A DNA stretch of 64,000 nucleotides from positions 186,001 through 250,000 of the forward strand of contig JAACJM010000073.1 of assembly GCA_013368315.1 (NCBI GenBank). The letters run 5' to 3'. The position numbers and the translations under genes were made by a program. Positions within the stretch are counted from its first letter, which is position 1. The number at the start of each line of letters is the position of its first letter. The stretch is from Tetrapyrgos nigripes (taxonomy: Eukaryota > Basidiomycota > Agaricomycetes > Agaricales > Campanellaceae). Below, in pieces: positions 21,702 to 31,650 of this stretch. The notes under the pieces were generated by a model, which saw only the letters and a list, made by a program, of their open reading frames with translations, had not been told where the DNA came from and ran no database searches.

Positions 21702-23753
21702 AAGGCTCTGGAGAATATGCGGTATAGGTCATGCACTTCAAAAGATATTGCCTTTTTGCGAACACTGATATCAAACCCTTATGAGCCTGCCAGGTCACTT
21801 AGAAATGAAAATTTTCGTAATACTCCTATTATTCTTACTTATAATAAACATAAAGATGTAGCTAATAAGCTTGGAACAGAACGCTTTGCTGCCGAAACAG
21901 GACAAACATTGATGTCTTTCTATTCAGAAGATGAGCAGGTTGTTCTGGAAGATATTCCAGAAAATGAGAAACAGCATAGAAAAAGACGTAAATCAAAGAG
22001 ATTCAAAGTCAATAATAAAGTTCAACATGAACTATGGACTCAACCACACTCTTATAATGATAGACAAATTCCTGGTAGACTTGATATATGTCTAGGAATG
22101 CCTGTTATGATTAGATATAATAGTGCCACTGAACTCTGTATCACTAAGGGACAGGAAGGCCATGTCCATGGCTGGAAAGCAAAAATAGGCAAGCATGGTA
22201 AGCCTGTTCTAGATGTCCTTTTTATTAAACTACATAATCCCCCTAAACCTCCATCTCCAATTCAATTTGAAGGTCTTCCTGAAAATGTAGTACCTATAGT
22301 GCGAAATACTGTCCGAATTGAATGCAAACTTTCAGATGATTCCCAAATTGCAATATCCCATACTCAAGTTGAAGTACTTCCCAATTTCGCTATGACAGAT
22401 TTTGCATCTCAAGGCAAAACAAGAGATTGGAATGTGGTTGACATTAATAATAGCAGAGATTTCAGAGCTATATACACTGCATTGTCACGCAGCTCCTGTG
22501 CTGACCAAACATTAATCCTTCAAGGATTTAATGGAAGTCTTCTTACAGGAGGCCTGAAGAATAAAGGTGGATATAGACAGGAATTGAGAGAGCTGGAAAT
22601 ACTGGATGAACTGAGTAAACTCAAGCATTTAGGTCTATTACCACCGTCAGTCTCAGGTGATCGGCGTTCAGTTCTGATTAAATCTTTCCGCACACTCAAA
22701 GGTCAAAACTTTGTACCTGCTTTTGCACACAAATCTATTCTGTGGAACGATAATGATCCCTTAGCTGAGACCTTCGACTCTAGAGAAACATGGCATATCA
22801 TTGATGATAAAGAAGATCAACAGAAGAAATCCACACAACCGAAAGGTGATTTTAAACCAGCACTAGGAGCTGCAACTAATGTCCCATCAACTTCAAGTCT
22901 CAAAAGAAAGAGTAGCTCAGAAAAAATAAATCAAGATGTTCCTCTAAAGAGGCATAAAGCTGATAGCAACACTTCTACTGAATTTACACCACTGCTTCCT
23001 TTCTTAAGCTGGTCCAACAATAGCTGTGCCTATGATTCTGCTATAATGTTACTTCATTATTTACACTCTAATTATCCAGAAAAATTTCAAACAGAAGCAT
23101 CTCATTTTATCCAAATACTCTCCACAGAATTGACTAGTGCCTTTCAGTCTAATGTTGTTGACCTTGCACATACCAGAGAAAGCTTAAGACTCGGTCTACA
23201 TCACATTGATTCTAATGCCTTTCCGTATGGTGAGTATGCAGATGCCGGCGAAGTTCTACTTGAACTGACTCAATCAGATATGCCCTTTTCTAAACGAAGA
23301 GTTGTATGCAATAATGAGCATGTTTTCAAGCCATGGAAAGATAGAAAAAATATGGTTTTATACACTTCAACACAAGCATATCATTCTACTCAGGAATGGC
23401 TGGACAATTACATTCAGCCTTTTGGATGGAAATGTCAGACCTGTCACACTGATCTTCAGACAATTGTTGAATTCATCAGATTTCCAGAATTTTTCTTACT
23501 TTATATTCCAATAAATGTCTCAACACAGATTGATAAGTTTGTTAATCTCACAGTAAATCAGCAGCAAAGACCCTATCATCTGAGAGTAGTTATCTATTTT
23601 GGGGATGGCCATTTTATTCTCAGAACATTTAATGATGAAGGAGATTACATCTATGATGGTATGAAGAATGGCACTCCAATTGGTGAGAATGACACAATGG
23701 CAGATTATGAAGGTAAAAAAGCAGCAACATTGCTTTATATTAAGTATGGCTGA
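21702..23753 (+). CDS. Helitron helicase C-terminal part plus USP-like cysteine protease domain
   Basis: The frame continues after the TGA. FASQGKT and YTALSRSS (about 22470-22495) are Pif1-like motifs V-VI. After a charged linker comes a papain-fold, ubiquitin-protease-like module: Cys box SWSNNSCAYDS (Cys codon 23025), a single CxxC pair (CQTCHTDL, about 23430), and a His box FGDGHFI (His codon 23610) followed by YDG with a possible third catalytic Asp (23655). Helitrons of other hosts carry OTU-type proteases. Here the Cys box looks more like a USP (C19) family, but assignment by eye is tentative. The same domain is kept alone in Helitrons B and C. Confidence 0.8.
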   Translation, partial: KALENMRYRSCTSKDIAFLRTLISNPYEPARSLRNENFRNTPIILTYNKHKDVANKLGTERFAAETGQTLMSFYSEDEQVVLEDIPENEKQHRKRRKSKRFKVNNKVQHELWTQPHSYNDRQIPGRLDICLGMPVMIRYNSATELCITKGQEGHVHGWKAKIGKHGKPVLDVLFIKLHNPPKPPSPIQFEGLPENVVPIVRNTVRIECKLSDDSQIAISHTQVEVLPNFAMTDFASQGKTRDWNVVDINNSRDFRAIYTALSRSSCADQTLILQGFNGSLLTGGLKNKGGYRQELRELEILDELSKLKHLGLLPPSVSGDRRSVLIKSFRTLKGQNFVPAFAHKSILWNDNDPLAETFDSRETWHIIDDKEDQQKKSTQPKGDFKPALGAATNVPSTSSLKRKSSSEKINQDVPLKRHKADSNTSTEFTPLLPFLSWSNNSCAYDSAIMLLHYLHSNYPEKFQTEASHFIQILSTELTSAFQSNVVDLAHTRESLRLGLHHIDSNAFPYGEYADAGEVLLELTQSDMPFSKRRVVCNNEHVFKPWKDRKNMVLYTSTQAYHSTQEWLDNYIQPFGWKCQTCHTDLQTIVEFIRFPEFFLLYIPINVSTQIDKFVNLTVNQQQRPYHLRVVIYFGDGHFILRTFNDEGDYIYDGMKNGTPIGENDTMADYEGKKAATLLYIKYG

Positions 23754-23758
23754 AACCT

Positions 23759-23805
23759 TGGGCCTCGTTACTGCCACGCGAAGCGGTGGCCCACATCCCC
23801 TTCAT
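23759..23805 (+). other. Helitron A 3' terminus with hairpin
   Basis: GGGCCTCGTTA (complement of the 5' end) is followed by the hairpin GCCACGCGAAGCGGTGGC at 23773-23790 and CCCACATCCCCTTCAT. The same layout recurs in the other four Helitrons of the window. Confidence 0.8.
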
Positions 23806-24424
23806 AATCCACCCTGATATACAGCAGTCTTACAGGATTGTTCTGAAAAATATATGTGTTTGTAATACTCCTGTAATGTAAGGTGTATTACTTATTGAAT
23901 GACTTGTAGTAAGGCTGCTGTAATATCCCTGTATGGCAGTGTATTTACAGGGATTTGCTTCCAGTGATATTGCAACAACGTTCAGTAGTGTCATGGTTGC
24001 ACCAACATAGCAGCACCAAAGCAGCACCTCCACAAGACTCCAGGATTTTCTCCTCTGATCTGTTCTGTTGTTGCTGTCATGCTTTGGTAGCAACTTTTAT
24101 CATTGTGACATAGTGTAGAGAGAAAAGAGACAGAGACAATGTAAAACAGGAAGATTGAAGGGAGAGAGAGGGAGATGAAGAAAGCACTCACAACTGTGAT
24201 CACTGCTCAAATGCCCAGTGGAATCTGAACATGCCATGTCAGTCTTATTGTCAATATCAGGAAGTTTGTTTGAGGCAGAAAGGCCATCTGAACAGTCAGG
24301 GTTTTTCAGAGTTTTTTGCTTTATTGCTGGAAAAATAAGGAACATCTAAATAAGCTAAGACCTTTCCTAAAAGGCAGGTTGTAATGGTTTTTGAAAAATC
24401 CTGTGGCATCTGAATAGGCCCTAA

Positions 24425-24899
24425 AGAAAAAGGATTTATTATCCTGTATGGGTCATTTTCAGAGCAAAGAATGGTGATTTTGAAGGCCTTAGTAGCACAT
24501 TGTGGGCCAAGAGAGAACATAATGACTTAAGTGGATTAAGTGGTACCCAAAAAATGCTTCATTCTAGCATAGCTCATAGTATGAGCAATCTATTTCTCTT
24601 TGCCAGAAATTTGCCCCTGTGGCATGGTCTGCTTGAAAGTCAGGAATAGGGGCATGGGAACCTGATGGGAATGAGTGGGAATGGCAAATCTCATTGCAAA
24701 ATGAGTTTCTCAAGGTTAATTTGAGCCATCTAGCCTACCTAGTCTCCCTTCTTACCATTGGAAAGCCTCAAAAAGCAGGTTAAGAGGGGAAACAACACAC
24801 AGAGATGCTGCCAGCACTACCTGGATTATGTTTGCTGAGACTGAGGTATTGGATTTATGACACACAAGTTCAGGATTTTAAGCTGGCATGTCCTGCCAA
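24425..24899. other. Stretch without a recognised gene
   Basis: It lies between the end of the Harbinger-type MITE and the first HET pseudogene piece. No open frame, repeat end or RNA gene is recognised. Confidence 0.5.
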
Positions 24900-25072
24900 T
24901 GCTACTACAGCAGGAAATTATCTGGGTTTCAGATGATCAGAGTATTTTTGCTTGGATTTCTGATTATGGAGGAGAACAGGGACTACTAGCCAGATCTCTG
25001 TTTGAGTTCAGACATTCTGGTCAGGTTCAGGCATCAGATACTGGTTCCACTCTCAGCAACAGTCCATCATCA
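24900..25072 (+). pseudogene. HET pseudogene, piece 1
   Basis: It matches HET1 from about 32390 to 32560 (CTACAGCAGGAAATTATC onward). It is cut at CCATCATCA by Helitron D. Compared with HET1, nearly all differences are CpG to TpG or CpA. Confidence 0.85.
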
Positions 25073-27423
25073 TTATGAGGCCGAATGAAATGAGGCTGAG
25101 TTCTTTACACTCCGTTTCTGTGTGTGGCAGTGCATATTCATCCCGTCTCCTCCCGTGCTGTTGTTTCCGGTTTCCTCCAAGTCCTTGCCCATATCCACAG
25201 CCCCTGTATTTCTCAACATGACCAGATAATGATGTTGTCTCAATATCTTTGCAACCGGTAACAAAAGTTTCCGTTGTCTTTTTTCTTCATCTTGTTCTTT
25301 TTTATTGCTTTCCTTTCTCTTTTGCTCTCTTTCATTTTTTGTTATCTTTATCTCTCTTGATCTCTCATCTTCTTTGTCACTTGCTTTCTTTTTTTTTTTT
25401 CCTCTCTTCTCTCTCTTGATCTCTCATCTTCTTTGTCGCTTGCTTTCTTTTCTTTTTTCCTCTCTTTTCCTCAACAGTTCACATGTTTGCTTATTGTCCA
25501 GTTTTGGGCCTCTGTACCTCATCTGGCTTCTTCCCACTCCAGTACTGGCCGTCACTTTTTGGGTACATTCTCATACACAGTTGTGTCCTGACTTCAATAT
25601 CTATGTCAGGGCAAGGGGAAAGGTGACACCTGCAGGAGGAGAAAGAAGTGGAAAGGTCGTACTCCAAAAAGGTTATCCACTGCCCTGAAGATGACAGTCT
25701 TCCTGGTGTCTCCCAAAAGTCACTTTACCCAGATGCTACACATAGCTATTCCTTCAGCTCTATATTCGCCTCTGTGTTTTGTCCACCTGCCTCAAGACTG
25801 TTTATTGTATCTGAGGACACAAGGTGAATTGTGGTGCTAGGACCTTGAATCTTGTAGAGGGTAAGGAAGGACTGTGTAGTATCGAAAATCTAAGGTATAG
25901 GGAGAAGGAGACAAGTTTAGCCATGTCCACAGTATGTTTCTACATCTGTCCTCATTCTACGTTTTTCATCTTTGTCAAGAACATTGTCACTTAGCAAATA
26001 ACCACCCAAGTCACACAAGGAACAAGATAGATTGACCAGTTACAGTGAGACGAGAAGGAGAGAAAGATATAGAGAGATAATAGAGACGCAGAAAGGATGA
26101 GTAGCTGACTATGCTCAACACTGCACTGTACTGAGAGCGGAGTGGAGACAAAGTGAGCAGACTAAAGAACTAACTACAAGTCCCTTGGTATATATGTAAA
26201 AGAAGTGAATTGAGAATAAGTGAATAGGTGAGAATGTCCATGGAGATAGGAATCGGAGGAGATAAATGATGTACATGTCAGATCAAGTGATGGTAACCGT
26301 AGACAGGGAAGATGATGATGGGAATATGAGAGAAGTGAATAGTAGTCCGTGGAGTTAAGAAATGAATAGGGAGGTAAATAGAGCAGCGATTCATGACAAT
26401 CTTTACCTCATTGCAAGTTTATCTGATTGACAGTCTACTTATCAACAGTCTAGTACCTTTCCCCATGTCTCACCACGTCCTCCATTGTCTCCGCCTCGCA
26501 AGATCCATGACAACGCCTTGAAACATGCAATACTGGCATATATTTCTTTCTGCCTACAAGTGGCAGTGGTGAGTTTGGTTCCTGTTATTTCTTTTCGTGA
26601 CTCCGTTACTACATCATTTCTGTTTTCTCATCTTTACCTTTCTCTTCTCACTACAAATTCTTAGGTATGATCTCCACCCAGAATGGAAATCAACTCTACA
26701 ATCTGCTATCACTGCTTCCACGGCCACATCTTTGTCTCTTCTACAAACACCACCTCTCCAGGTCCTGACAGTCAAACCTACTGCTCTACCTCTGAACTGG
26801 TCATACCAACAATCAAAAGCGTCTTTGTCCTCTGGTCAGCAGAGGCTTAACAATGACAATTTGTAATCTTCATTTTGCTACAGCAGGATTGGAGTACGGT
26901 TTTTCCATTGGGCACAATAACATGGAAGGAAGTTATGTGTGTAGACAGGGATGTATGGAGGAGGCGTTGATGGAGGAAAATTTGTTTTATGGTGTTGGGG
27001 TGGTGAGTTGATTTCTTCTCCATCTCTTTGTCTCTTTTTCGTTGATACATCATCCACAGAACCTCTACAACAACCTTACCCTTCTCTACTTTCATTCAAC
27101 GATCTGGGTAATCAGCCATTTTCTCAGTGGCACTCTCGCTCAATACTCTTGCCACTATTCATGATCCTTCAACCAAATTCAGGTTAACCGACTCACGAGT
27201 CATTATGGTGAAGGGTTGGAGACATATTAGGCCCTCAGGCACAAGGGCGAGAGTTTGAATACATAGCACATGTCTTTTAGACAATCATAGACTGATTTTG
27301 TCTCTTTTTCTTTCTTTCTCATGCCTTCTCTTACAATGAACCGCCTTACTCATTTTTTGGTCAACTATGACAACCTGTGGCCTTGTACTTGCCACGCATA
27401 GTGTTGGCCCACATCCCTTTCAT
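25073..27423 (+). mobile_element. Helitron D, non-autonomous (2.35 kb)
   Basis: It starts TTATGAGGCCG. It ends with GGCCTTGTAC, a hairpin (GCCACGCATAGTGTTGGC) and CCCACATCCCTTTCAT. It sits in a HET pseudogene, and the uninterrupted paralog (HET1, 32555-32570) shows that insertion occurred at a TA with no other change. A polypyrimidine tract fills 25270-25480 and includes a direct repeat (25352 and 25411, spacing 59 bp). The open frames inside are short and unrecognised. Confidence 0.87.
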
Positions 27424-27503
27424 ATTCATTTAATAACAATGGTCTTCATATCCATCTTCCTCTTGAACCGTGCCACTGTTCTGATGTCTTCCTGGCATCT
27501 CTA
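27424..27503 (+). pseudogene. HET pseudogene, piece 2
   Basis: It continues exactly where piece 1 stopped, matching HET1 32570-32645 (ATTCATTTAATAACAA onward). It is cut at CTCTA by the Tc1-like element, which duplicates TA. Confidence 0.85.
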
Positions 27504-27732
27504 CAGTTGCAGACAGTCAAAGTCATCAATTTTTTTAGCGGCTGAAATACCTTTTTTTTGGCCAATTTTTTTTTACAGAATCATACTCAGTTTGATGAAA
27601 GGAATCGAAACCCATTTTTTTGGGATTTTCCCATGAGAGATTAGCATGTGCCAATATTTTGACCGACTTCAACACAACATTGTGTACCTCTGTGAAGGGT
27701 CACAGACCTACATACATATGTATGACTGTATG

Positions 27733-28705
27733 CTAGCTGAGTAATGACTTAATATGCATCATTTCTGTCTGTGAAACAGCCCTATGCTGCTTCTGCTTAT
27801 GCAGCACCCACTCTGCTGCCTTTCTGGTCAAGCCCTTCCAGTATGCACTCATGAAACAAAATGAGTGATTGATGAACTGACAAATGGTGAGTGCAGGACA
27901 TGCATTTAACCACTTTTCAGCCACCACCTTTGCATCATCAAACTTTGGCTTATCCTCCTCTCTATACCGATATTTGGCCCAACACCAGTACATCTCGATA
28001 GGATTGAGCTCGCAATGGAATTTGGGAAGGAAAATGATTTGGTGTCCACATTTGGTAATGTATATATTTCAGGCATAGAAACCTGGTTCTTGAAATCATC
28101 CTGCTGACCGAGAAGCCTCACCATGCAACAGCCTTTGCTCTCAATGGGGCAAACCGGTTTGCAGTTGGCTTTCATGTTTTTGACGTTGAACCCTCGCTCA
28201 GTAAGGACTGTCTCTAATCCTTTTTGTTGACTGCTTTCTGTTGTCATTCACTGGGGAAGTCTGTGTTTGCTCTCAACAGGGTTGTTCATTGGAATGATGG
28301 TATCATGCTAGGTACATTGTTTACCACCATCAGATTTATTCATTTTGAAGGCCTTGAGTGTGTCAGGTTGAAGACTGCCATGCATGGAGGAGTTGTTGAA
28401 GATAAACAATGCTTGTTTATTTGGGAGCTGGGCCTTGAAAACATCAACTGCAACCTCCATCTGCTTAAGGAGCTGCTCCATATCCCACCACATCCATACA
28501 GTCACCAACCTCAACTTGAGTGACACGAAACATACCAAGTCAAGGAGCAACTGTGAACGATGTCTGATATCAATTGCATAAATAGCCTGTAGATTCTGAC
28601 ATTACTTATGAATAAATTTCCGCCACAATGGCTCATGGGATTCTCGAGATTTTTGGGGATTGCAGTCAAACAGGCAAAAGGAGTCGATTGCGCATTTTTT
28701 CGCAA
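27733..28705 (-). pseudogene. Tc1/mariner-like DDE transposase, broken
   Basis: Three overlapping frames are needed. From upstream to downstream, 28550-28308 has ALFIFNNSSMHGS (a DDE motif where the expected Asp reads Asn) and MNKSDGGKQ. 28247-27906 has GLETVLTERGF. 27993-27733 has YWCWAKYRYRE, CQFINHSFCFMSAY and GLTRKAAEWV, a C-terminal block I know from basidiomycete Tc1-like transposases. Several frameshifts and the loss of a catalytic Asp make it inactive. Confidence 0.75.
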
Positions 28706-28755
28706 TTCTTTGGCTAAATTTCAGCTATGCCAATTTTTTGGAGGTCATTTTTACC

Positions 28756-29289
28756 TAGTGATGTGCAGGCTTTGAGGAGGGCTTGAGGGCCTGAGGTCTC
28801 AGGCTTGGTTTCTGAAAGCCCTGAGCCCAAAGCTCAGGCCCGGGCTTTCAGCGACACTTAGTGACCTGTTACTGACCAATAAAAATTGTCAATAAATAGT
28901 TGAAAATTTTTTTTGCAGGCATTCTCACCAAGTTCTCACACAACTTTACAGTTTCTCAGCATCTAACCATCTTCCTGGGTCATCCCCAGCTGTTATCCAC
29001 TACTTGTTGGCACCAATAATGTTGGTTTTGGGTCAGTAAATGCTTAATGTAGGTCAGTAGTTCACTTTGTCTATAATACAAACTTAACTTCAGACTTATC
29101 CAACACTTCGATCGTGACTTTTTGAGTGATGACATAATCCTAGTCTGAGCCCGGGCTCAAAGCCCAAGCCGGCCCAAGCCTGACCCTACTGAGGGCTTAG
29201 GGCTGGGCTTGGATTTTTGGTGAGCCAGAGCCCTACAAAGCCCAGCCCGAGCCCGGGCTTTGAGCCCAAGCCCGGCCCACACATCACTA
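28756..29289. mobile_element. hAT-type MITE (534 bp)
   Basis: The ends are TAGTGATGTG and its complement CACATCACTA. The flanking 8-bp duplications TTTTTACC (28748-28755) and CTTTTACC (29290-29297) differ at one base. The subterminal regions are arrays of GGCCCGGGCTT-like motifs in both orientations. It lies within the Tc1-like element. Confidence 0.85.
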
Positions 29290-29317
29290 CTTTTACCGAA
29301 TCAGCTATATCTCTCAA

Positions 29318-30803
29318 ATAAAAGGGGTGTGGGCCATCGCTAATGCGTGGCGAGTACGAGGCCACAGGGTTCAGTCAATTAAATAAGAATTAAACTATAT
29401 TCCATTTTCGCTACAGACATAAAGGACCACTACAGCCTTCTTATGCGCAAAGAATTCCAGAGCATCATTGTTAGCTTGGACATCTGGAGATAACTTTGTT
29501 GCTATACCAGTTCCAATGCCATCATAGACCCATTCATGGGCACCATCAAACATCCTAGTGATGAAGTGATCATTTCCGAAATAAATAATACCATTTATGT
29601 GATACTGTTTTGACTCAGCTCCTTGAGGCACATGTATGATATTCTGAATCTGCATATTGCACTCATAAGGTATTGACATTAGGAAAAATTTGGAGAATCT
29701 TTGGAATGTGTATTTCCAAAGCATGTCTGAGTGACAAGAGGGACATTGATCAGCCCATGGCTCCACAAAATGAGACACGCAAGCTTGAGTTGACTGATAA
29801 GTACCAGTAGTCCGAGTCAACAGGAGATTGTGTTGCATCCTCTCCCGAAGCGAGAAGTGGTTGTTACCGCAGAAAACTGTTCTCTTAGTGGTGGGATTGA
29901 CTGACCGCATCAACTCATGCAGGACATCGCTCGTATCTGCATAAGCCCCATCTGGAAAAGCATCAGGATCAATTATAGAAAGCTGTCTTCGTATTTGATC
30001 TCTGATATCAGCGTAGTTTGATGAGTTTGACTGGAAAGTGGCTGAAAGCTCATTCATTAAAATTGAGGAGAAATTATCACTTTCACCAAGAAAAGCGGCT
30101 CTTTCTGTTCTGAACAAATGATAAAGAAGCATGAGAGCAGAGTCATATGCACAACTGTTAGCAGACCACTTGAGTGTGGGATAATCATGACTTGGAGCTT
30201 GTTCAGATACACTGGTTTCTTCTGAAAGAATTGAAATTGATTTGTCCTTCATTTCATTGCAATCCAGACTGGTCATATCAATAGGTACAAAATTACCTGA
30301 TTGCTATTTCTTTGCATGATGTTTTGTCTCTTCTTTTTCCAGTATTATCCAAGAAATATCTTTATGCAGCGTAGACTCAAATTTTTCATCTGCATCCCAT
30401 ACTAGACTCTGATGAAGCCCTTCAGGTCTATGTCTACCAGAACAATTGCCAATCAGTCCTCCAGAATCCAAAACTGACGCAATAGAATCACATAGAACTT
30501 GCTATAGAATCAGGACTAGACGATACAGATACACAACACCATTTGGAAGTTGATGTGAAAGTCAATGAAACAAAGCGTGAATTTTTTTTTGGACGCGGAA
30601 AGGTTACTCAAGACGCGTGTTCAAAGACGCGTGTTCAATGACCGTGTCATGCTATCACCAGACTGGACACATGAACAAGCTGCACGGAAACTCAACTCGG
30701 ATGAGATTGGAATGAAGCGCGGAAAAAACCGGGGCACAAATGCAACATAGCCACACGCGGAAAAGGAGTGTATAAAACTCAGCCTCATTCTTCGGCCTCG
30801 TAA
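29318..30803 (-). mobile_element. Helitron C, non-autonomous, protease-only
   Basis: On the minus strand it begins TTACGAGGCCGAAGAATGAG (30803 downwards) and ends with GGCCTCGTAC, a hairpin and CCCACACCCCTTTTAT (to 29318). It is almost identical to Helitron B without B's insertion (1,486 against 1,488 bp). Compared with Helitron A it lacks Rep and helicase and keeps the ends plus the C-terminal protease. Confidence 0.87.
29395..30276 (-). CDS. Stand-alone USP-like cysteine protease of Helitron C (293 aa)
   Basis: The intact frame corresponds to the C-terminal protease of Helitron A. Cys box KWSANSCAYDS (Cys about residue 42), CxxC pair CPSCHSDM, His box FGNDHFI and WVYDG near the end are all present, so the catalytic Cys and His are kept. 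Upstream the frame is closed by a TAG that the sibling copy B lacks, where the reading continues through helicase-linker-like sequence (SLVWDADEKF resembles the Helitron A linker). The start at 30276 is therefore the first ATG after that stop. Function for the host or element is unknown. It could protect Helitron proteins from ubiquitin-dependent turnover, which is inference. Confidence 0.8.
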   Translation of the reverse strand: MTSLDCNEMKDKSISILSEETSVSEQAPSHDYPTLKWSANSCAYDSALMLLYHLFRTERAAFLGESDNFSSILMNELSATFQSNSSNYADIRDQIRRQLSIIDPDAFPDGAYADTSDVLHELMRSVNPTTKRTVFCGNNHFSLRERMQHNLLLTRTTGTYQSTQACVSHFVEPWADQCPSCHSDMLWKYTFQRFSKFFLMSIPYECNMQIQNIIHVPQGAESKQYHINGIIYFGNDHFITRMFDGAHEWVYDGIGTGIATKLSPDVQANNDALEFFAHKKAVVVLYVCSENGI

Positions 30804-30935
30804 CGGCTCGATGAATACAGCTCAAAATATTATTGCCATTGGGACACCCTCTCAGTGAGATCTATCGATCCCGCATATCATCTGGGCCCAGGGAAATGGC
30901 CAATCAAAGTTGATGACTTTGACTGTCCGCAACTG

Positions 30936-31127
30936 TACACTGTCAAACAATTGATGGCAGTTACGTGTCTATATATCTCCAGAGGAAAACTGGTGGTTAT
31001 TACGTCCGATTTGCCTCAGAAGCAGTCTTGCGACCTGCACCCGCCCCTCTCAATGATGTGCAGGAGCTCACTGTCAGAGAGGGACCAATTCCTAGGATAA
31101 TTCACACTACTGATGAGAAGGTCGTGG
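30936..31127 (+). pseudogene. HET pseudogene, piece 3
   Basis: It resumes where piece 2 ended (CACTGTCAAACAA) and follows HET1 32645-32835, ending near GAGAAGGTCGTG. The reading frame is disturbed. No further HET homology is seen before 31265. Confidence 0.8.
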
Positions 31128-31264
31128 CTGAGTCTCAGCCTAAAGGGCCTCGTAATTTTACACCACATTTGGCATTCCGTATGGCGTCATTTACATTAGT
31201 CTTGTTTTCCGTCCCATTTCAACATGTACTTCGATATTATCCTGAATCACCATGTTCGGGCTAT

Positions 31265-31650
31265 TTACAGCCCTGCAGCCTCAACACCTCGTCCACTATT
31301 CCATTCAGGTGTATCGCTAATATGTTCTTCTCATCATGCGCGTTGGGAGGCTGCTGGAAAACTGCTGGGTAGATGGAACGAACCGCTTTTCGAAACCTAG
31401 GCAGTGCCAACTTCATCAAGCCTTCCCATAACAACAGGTTTGCAGTGAGGCCTTCCGGGTTTCCATAACGAACATACATATATATTCATCCCGATTTAAA
31501 GTGGCCTCACAGGTAACGACACTCACAGATCTTCTTCTTTCCCTTCCGTTCCATTGTAAGCCAGCCTCTGTCCTCATCCTGGGCTCATAATCTGACCTGG
31601 ACTATCAACGGTACTTTACAGACTCTCGAATATAACTCTCTTAACACTCC
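31265..31650 (+). repeat. Duplicated upstream region of HET1
   Basis: It is homologous to 52343-52690 in inverted orientation, upstream of HET2. The 150 bp before the ATG are strongly conserved (for example CCATTGTAAGCCAGCCTCTG). The duplication therefore includes the promoter. Confidence 0.75.

Larger units (their letters stand above)
15213..23805 (+). mobile_element. Helitron A, autonomous type (8.6 kb)
   Basis: The 5' end is TTACGAGGCCC. Its complement GGGCCTCGTTA occurs near but not at the 3' end (23760-23770) and is followed by a hairpin and the terminal CCCACATCCCCTTCAT. Such asymmetric terminal inverted repeats are described for Helitron2-type elements. It inserted at a TA in the centre of a foldback MITE, so the empty site can be inferred from arm symmetry. 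Cargo: Rep, Pif1-like helicase and cysteine protease on the plus strand. Rep and helicase are in different frames and the helicase has one in-frame TGA, so this copy is probably inactive. Confidence 0.87.
14806..23966. mobile_element. Hairpin (foldback) MITE carrying Helitron A
   Basis: The two arms, 14806-14967 and 23805-23966, are inverted copies of about 162 bp beginning CACTGGAAGCAAATCCCTGT. Joined, they form a near-perfect foldback whose centre reads GGGTGGAT/ATCCACCC. The centre has been opened by a TA-flanked palindromic MITE (14968-15212) and by Helitron A (15213 on). Confidence 0.8.
13177..24421. mobile_element. PIF/Harbinger-type MITE, split by nested insertions
   Basis: The left end begins GGGCCTATTTGGATGCCACA at 13177. 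The right end is its near-perfect complement, finishing at 24421. Both are flanked by TAA (13174-13176 and 24422-24424), the 3-bp TWA duplication of PIF/Harbinger. About 37 bp of each end are complementary with three differences. Removing Helitron E (13243-14711) and the hairpin MITE with its contents (14806-23966) leaves about 0.6 kb, a normal MITE size. The remaining parts (13177-13242, 14712-14805, 23967-24421) hold no gene. Confidence 0.75.
27504..30935 (-). mobile_element. Tc1-like DNA transposon with two later insertions
   Basis: The 26-bp terminal inverted repeats start CAGTTGC(A/G)GACAGTCA at 27504 and, inverted, end at 30935 with one mismatch. TA flanks both sides (27502-27503 and 30936-30937), and HET1 provides the empty site. 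Without the hAT MITE (28756-29289 plus its duplication) and Helitron C (29318-30803) it is about 1.4 kb. It carries a broken minus-strand transposase. Confidence 0.85.
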
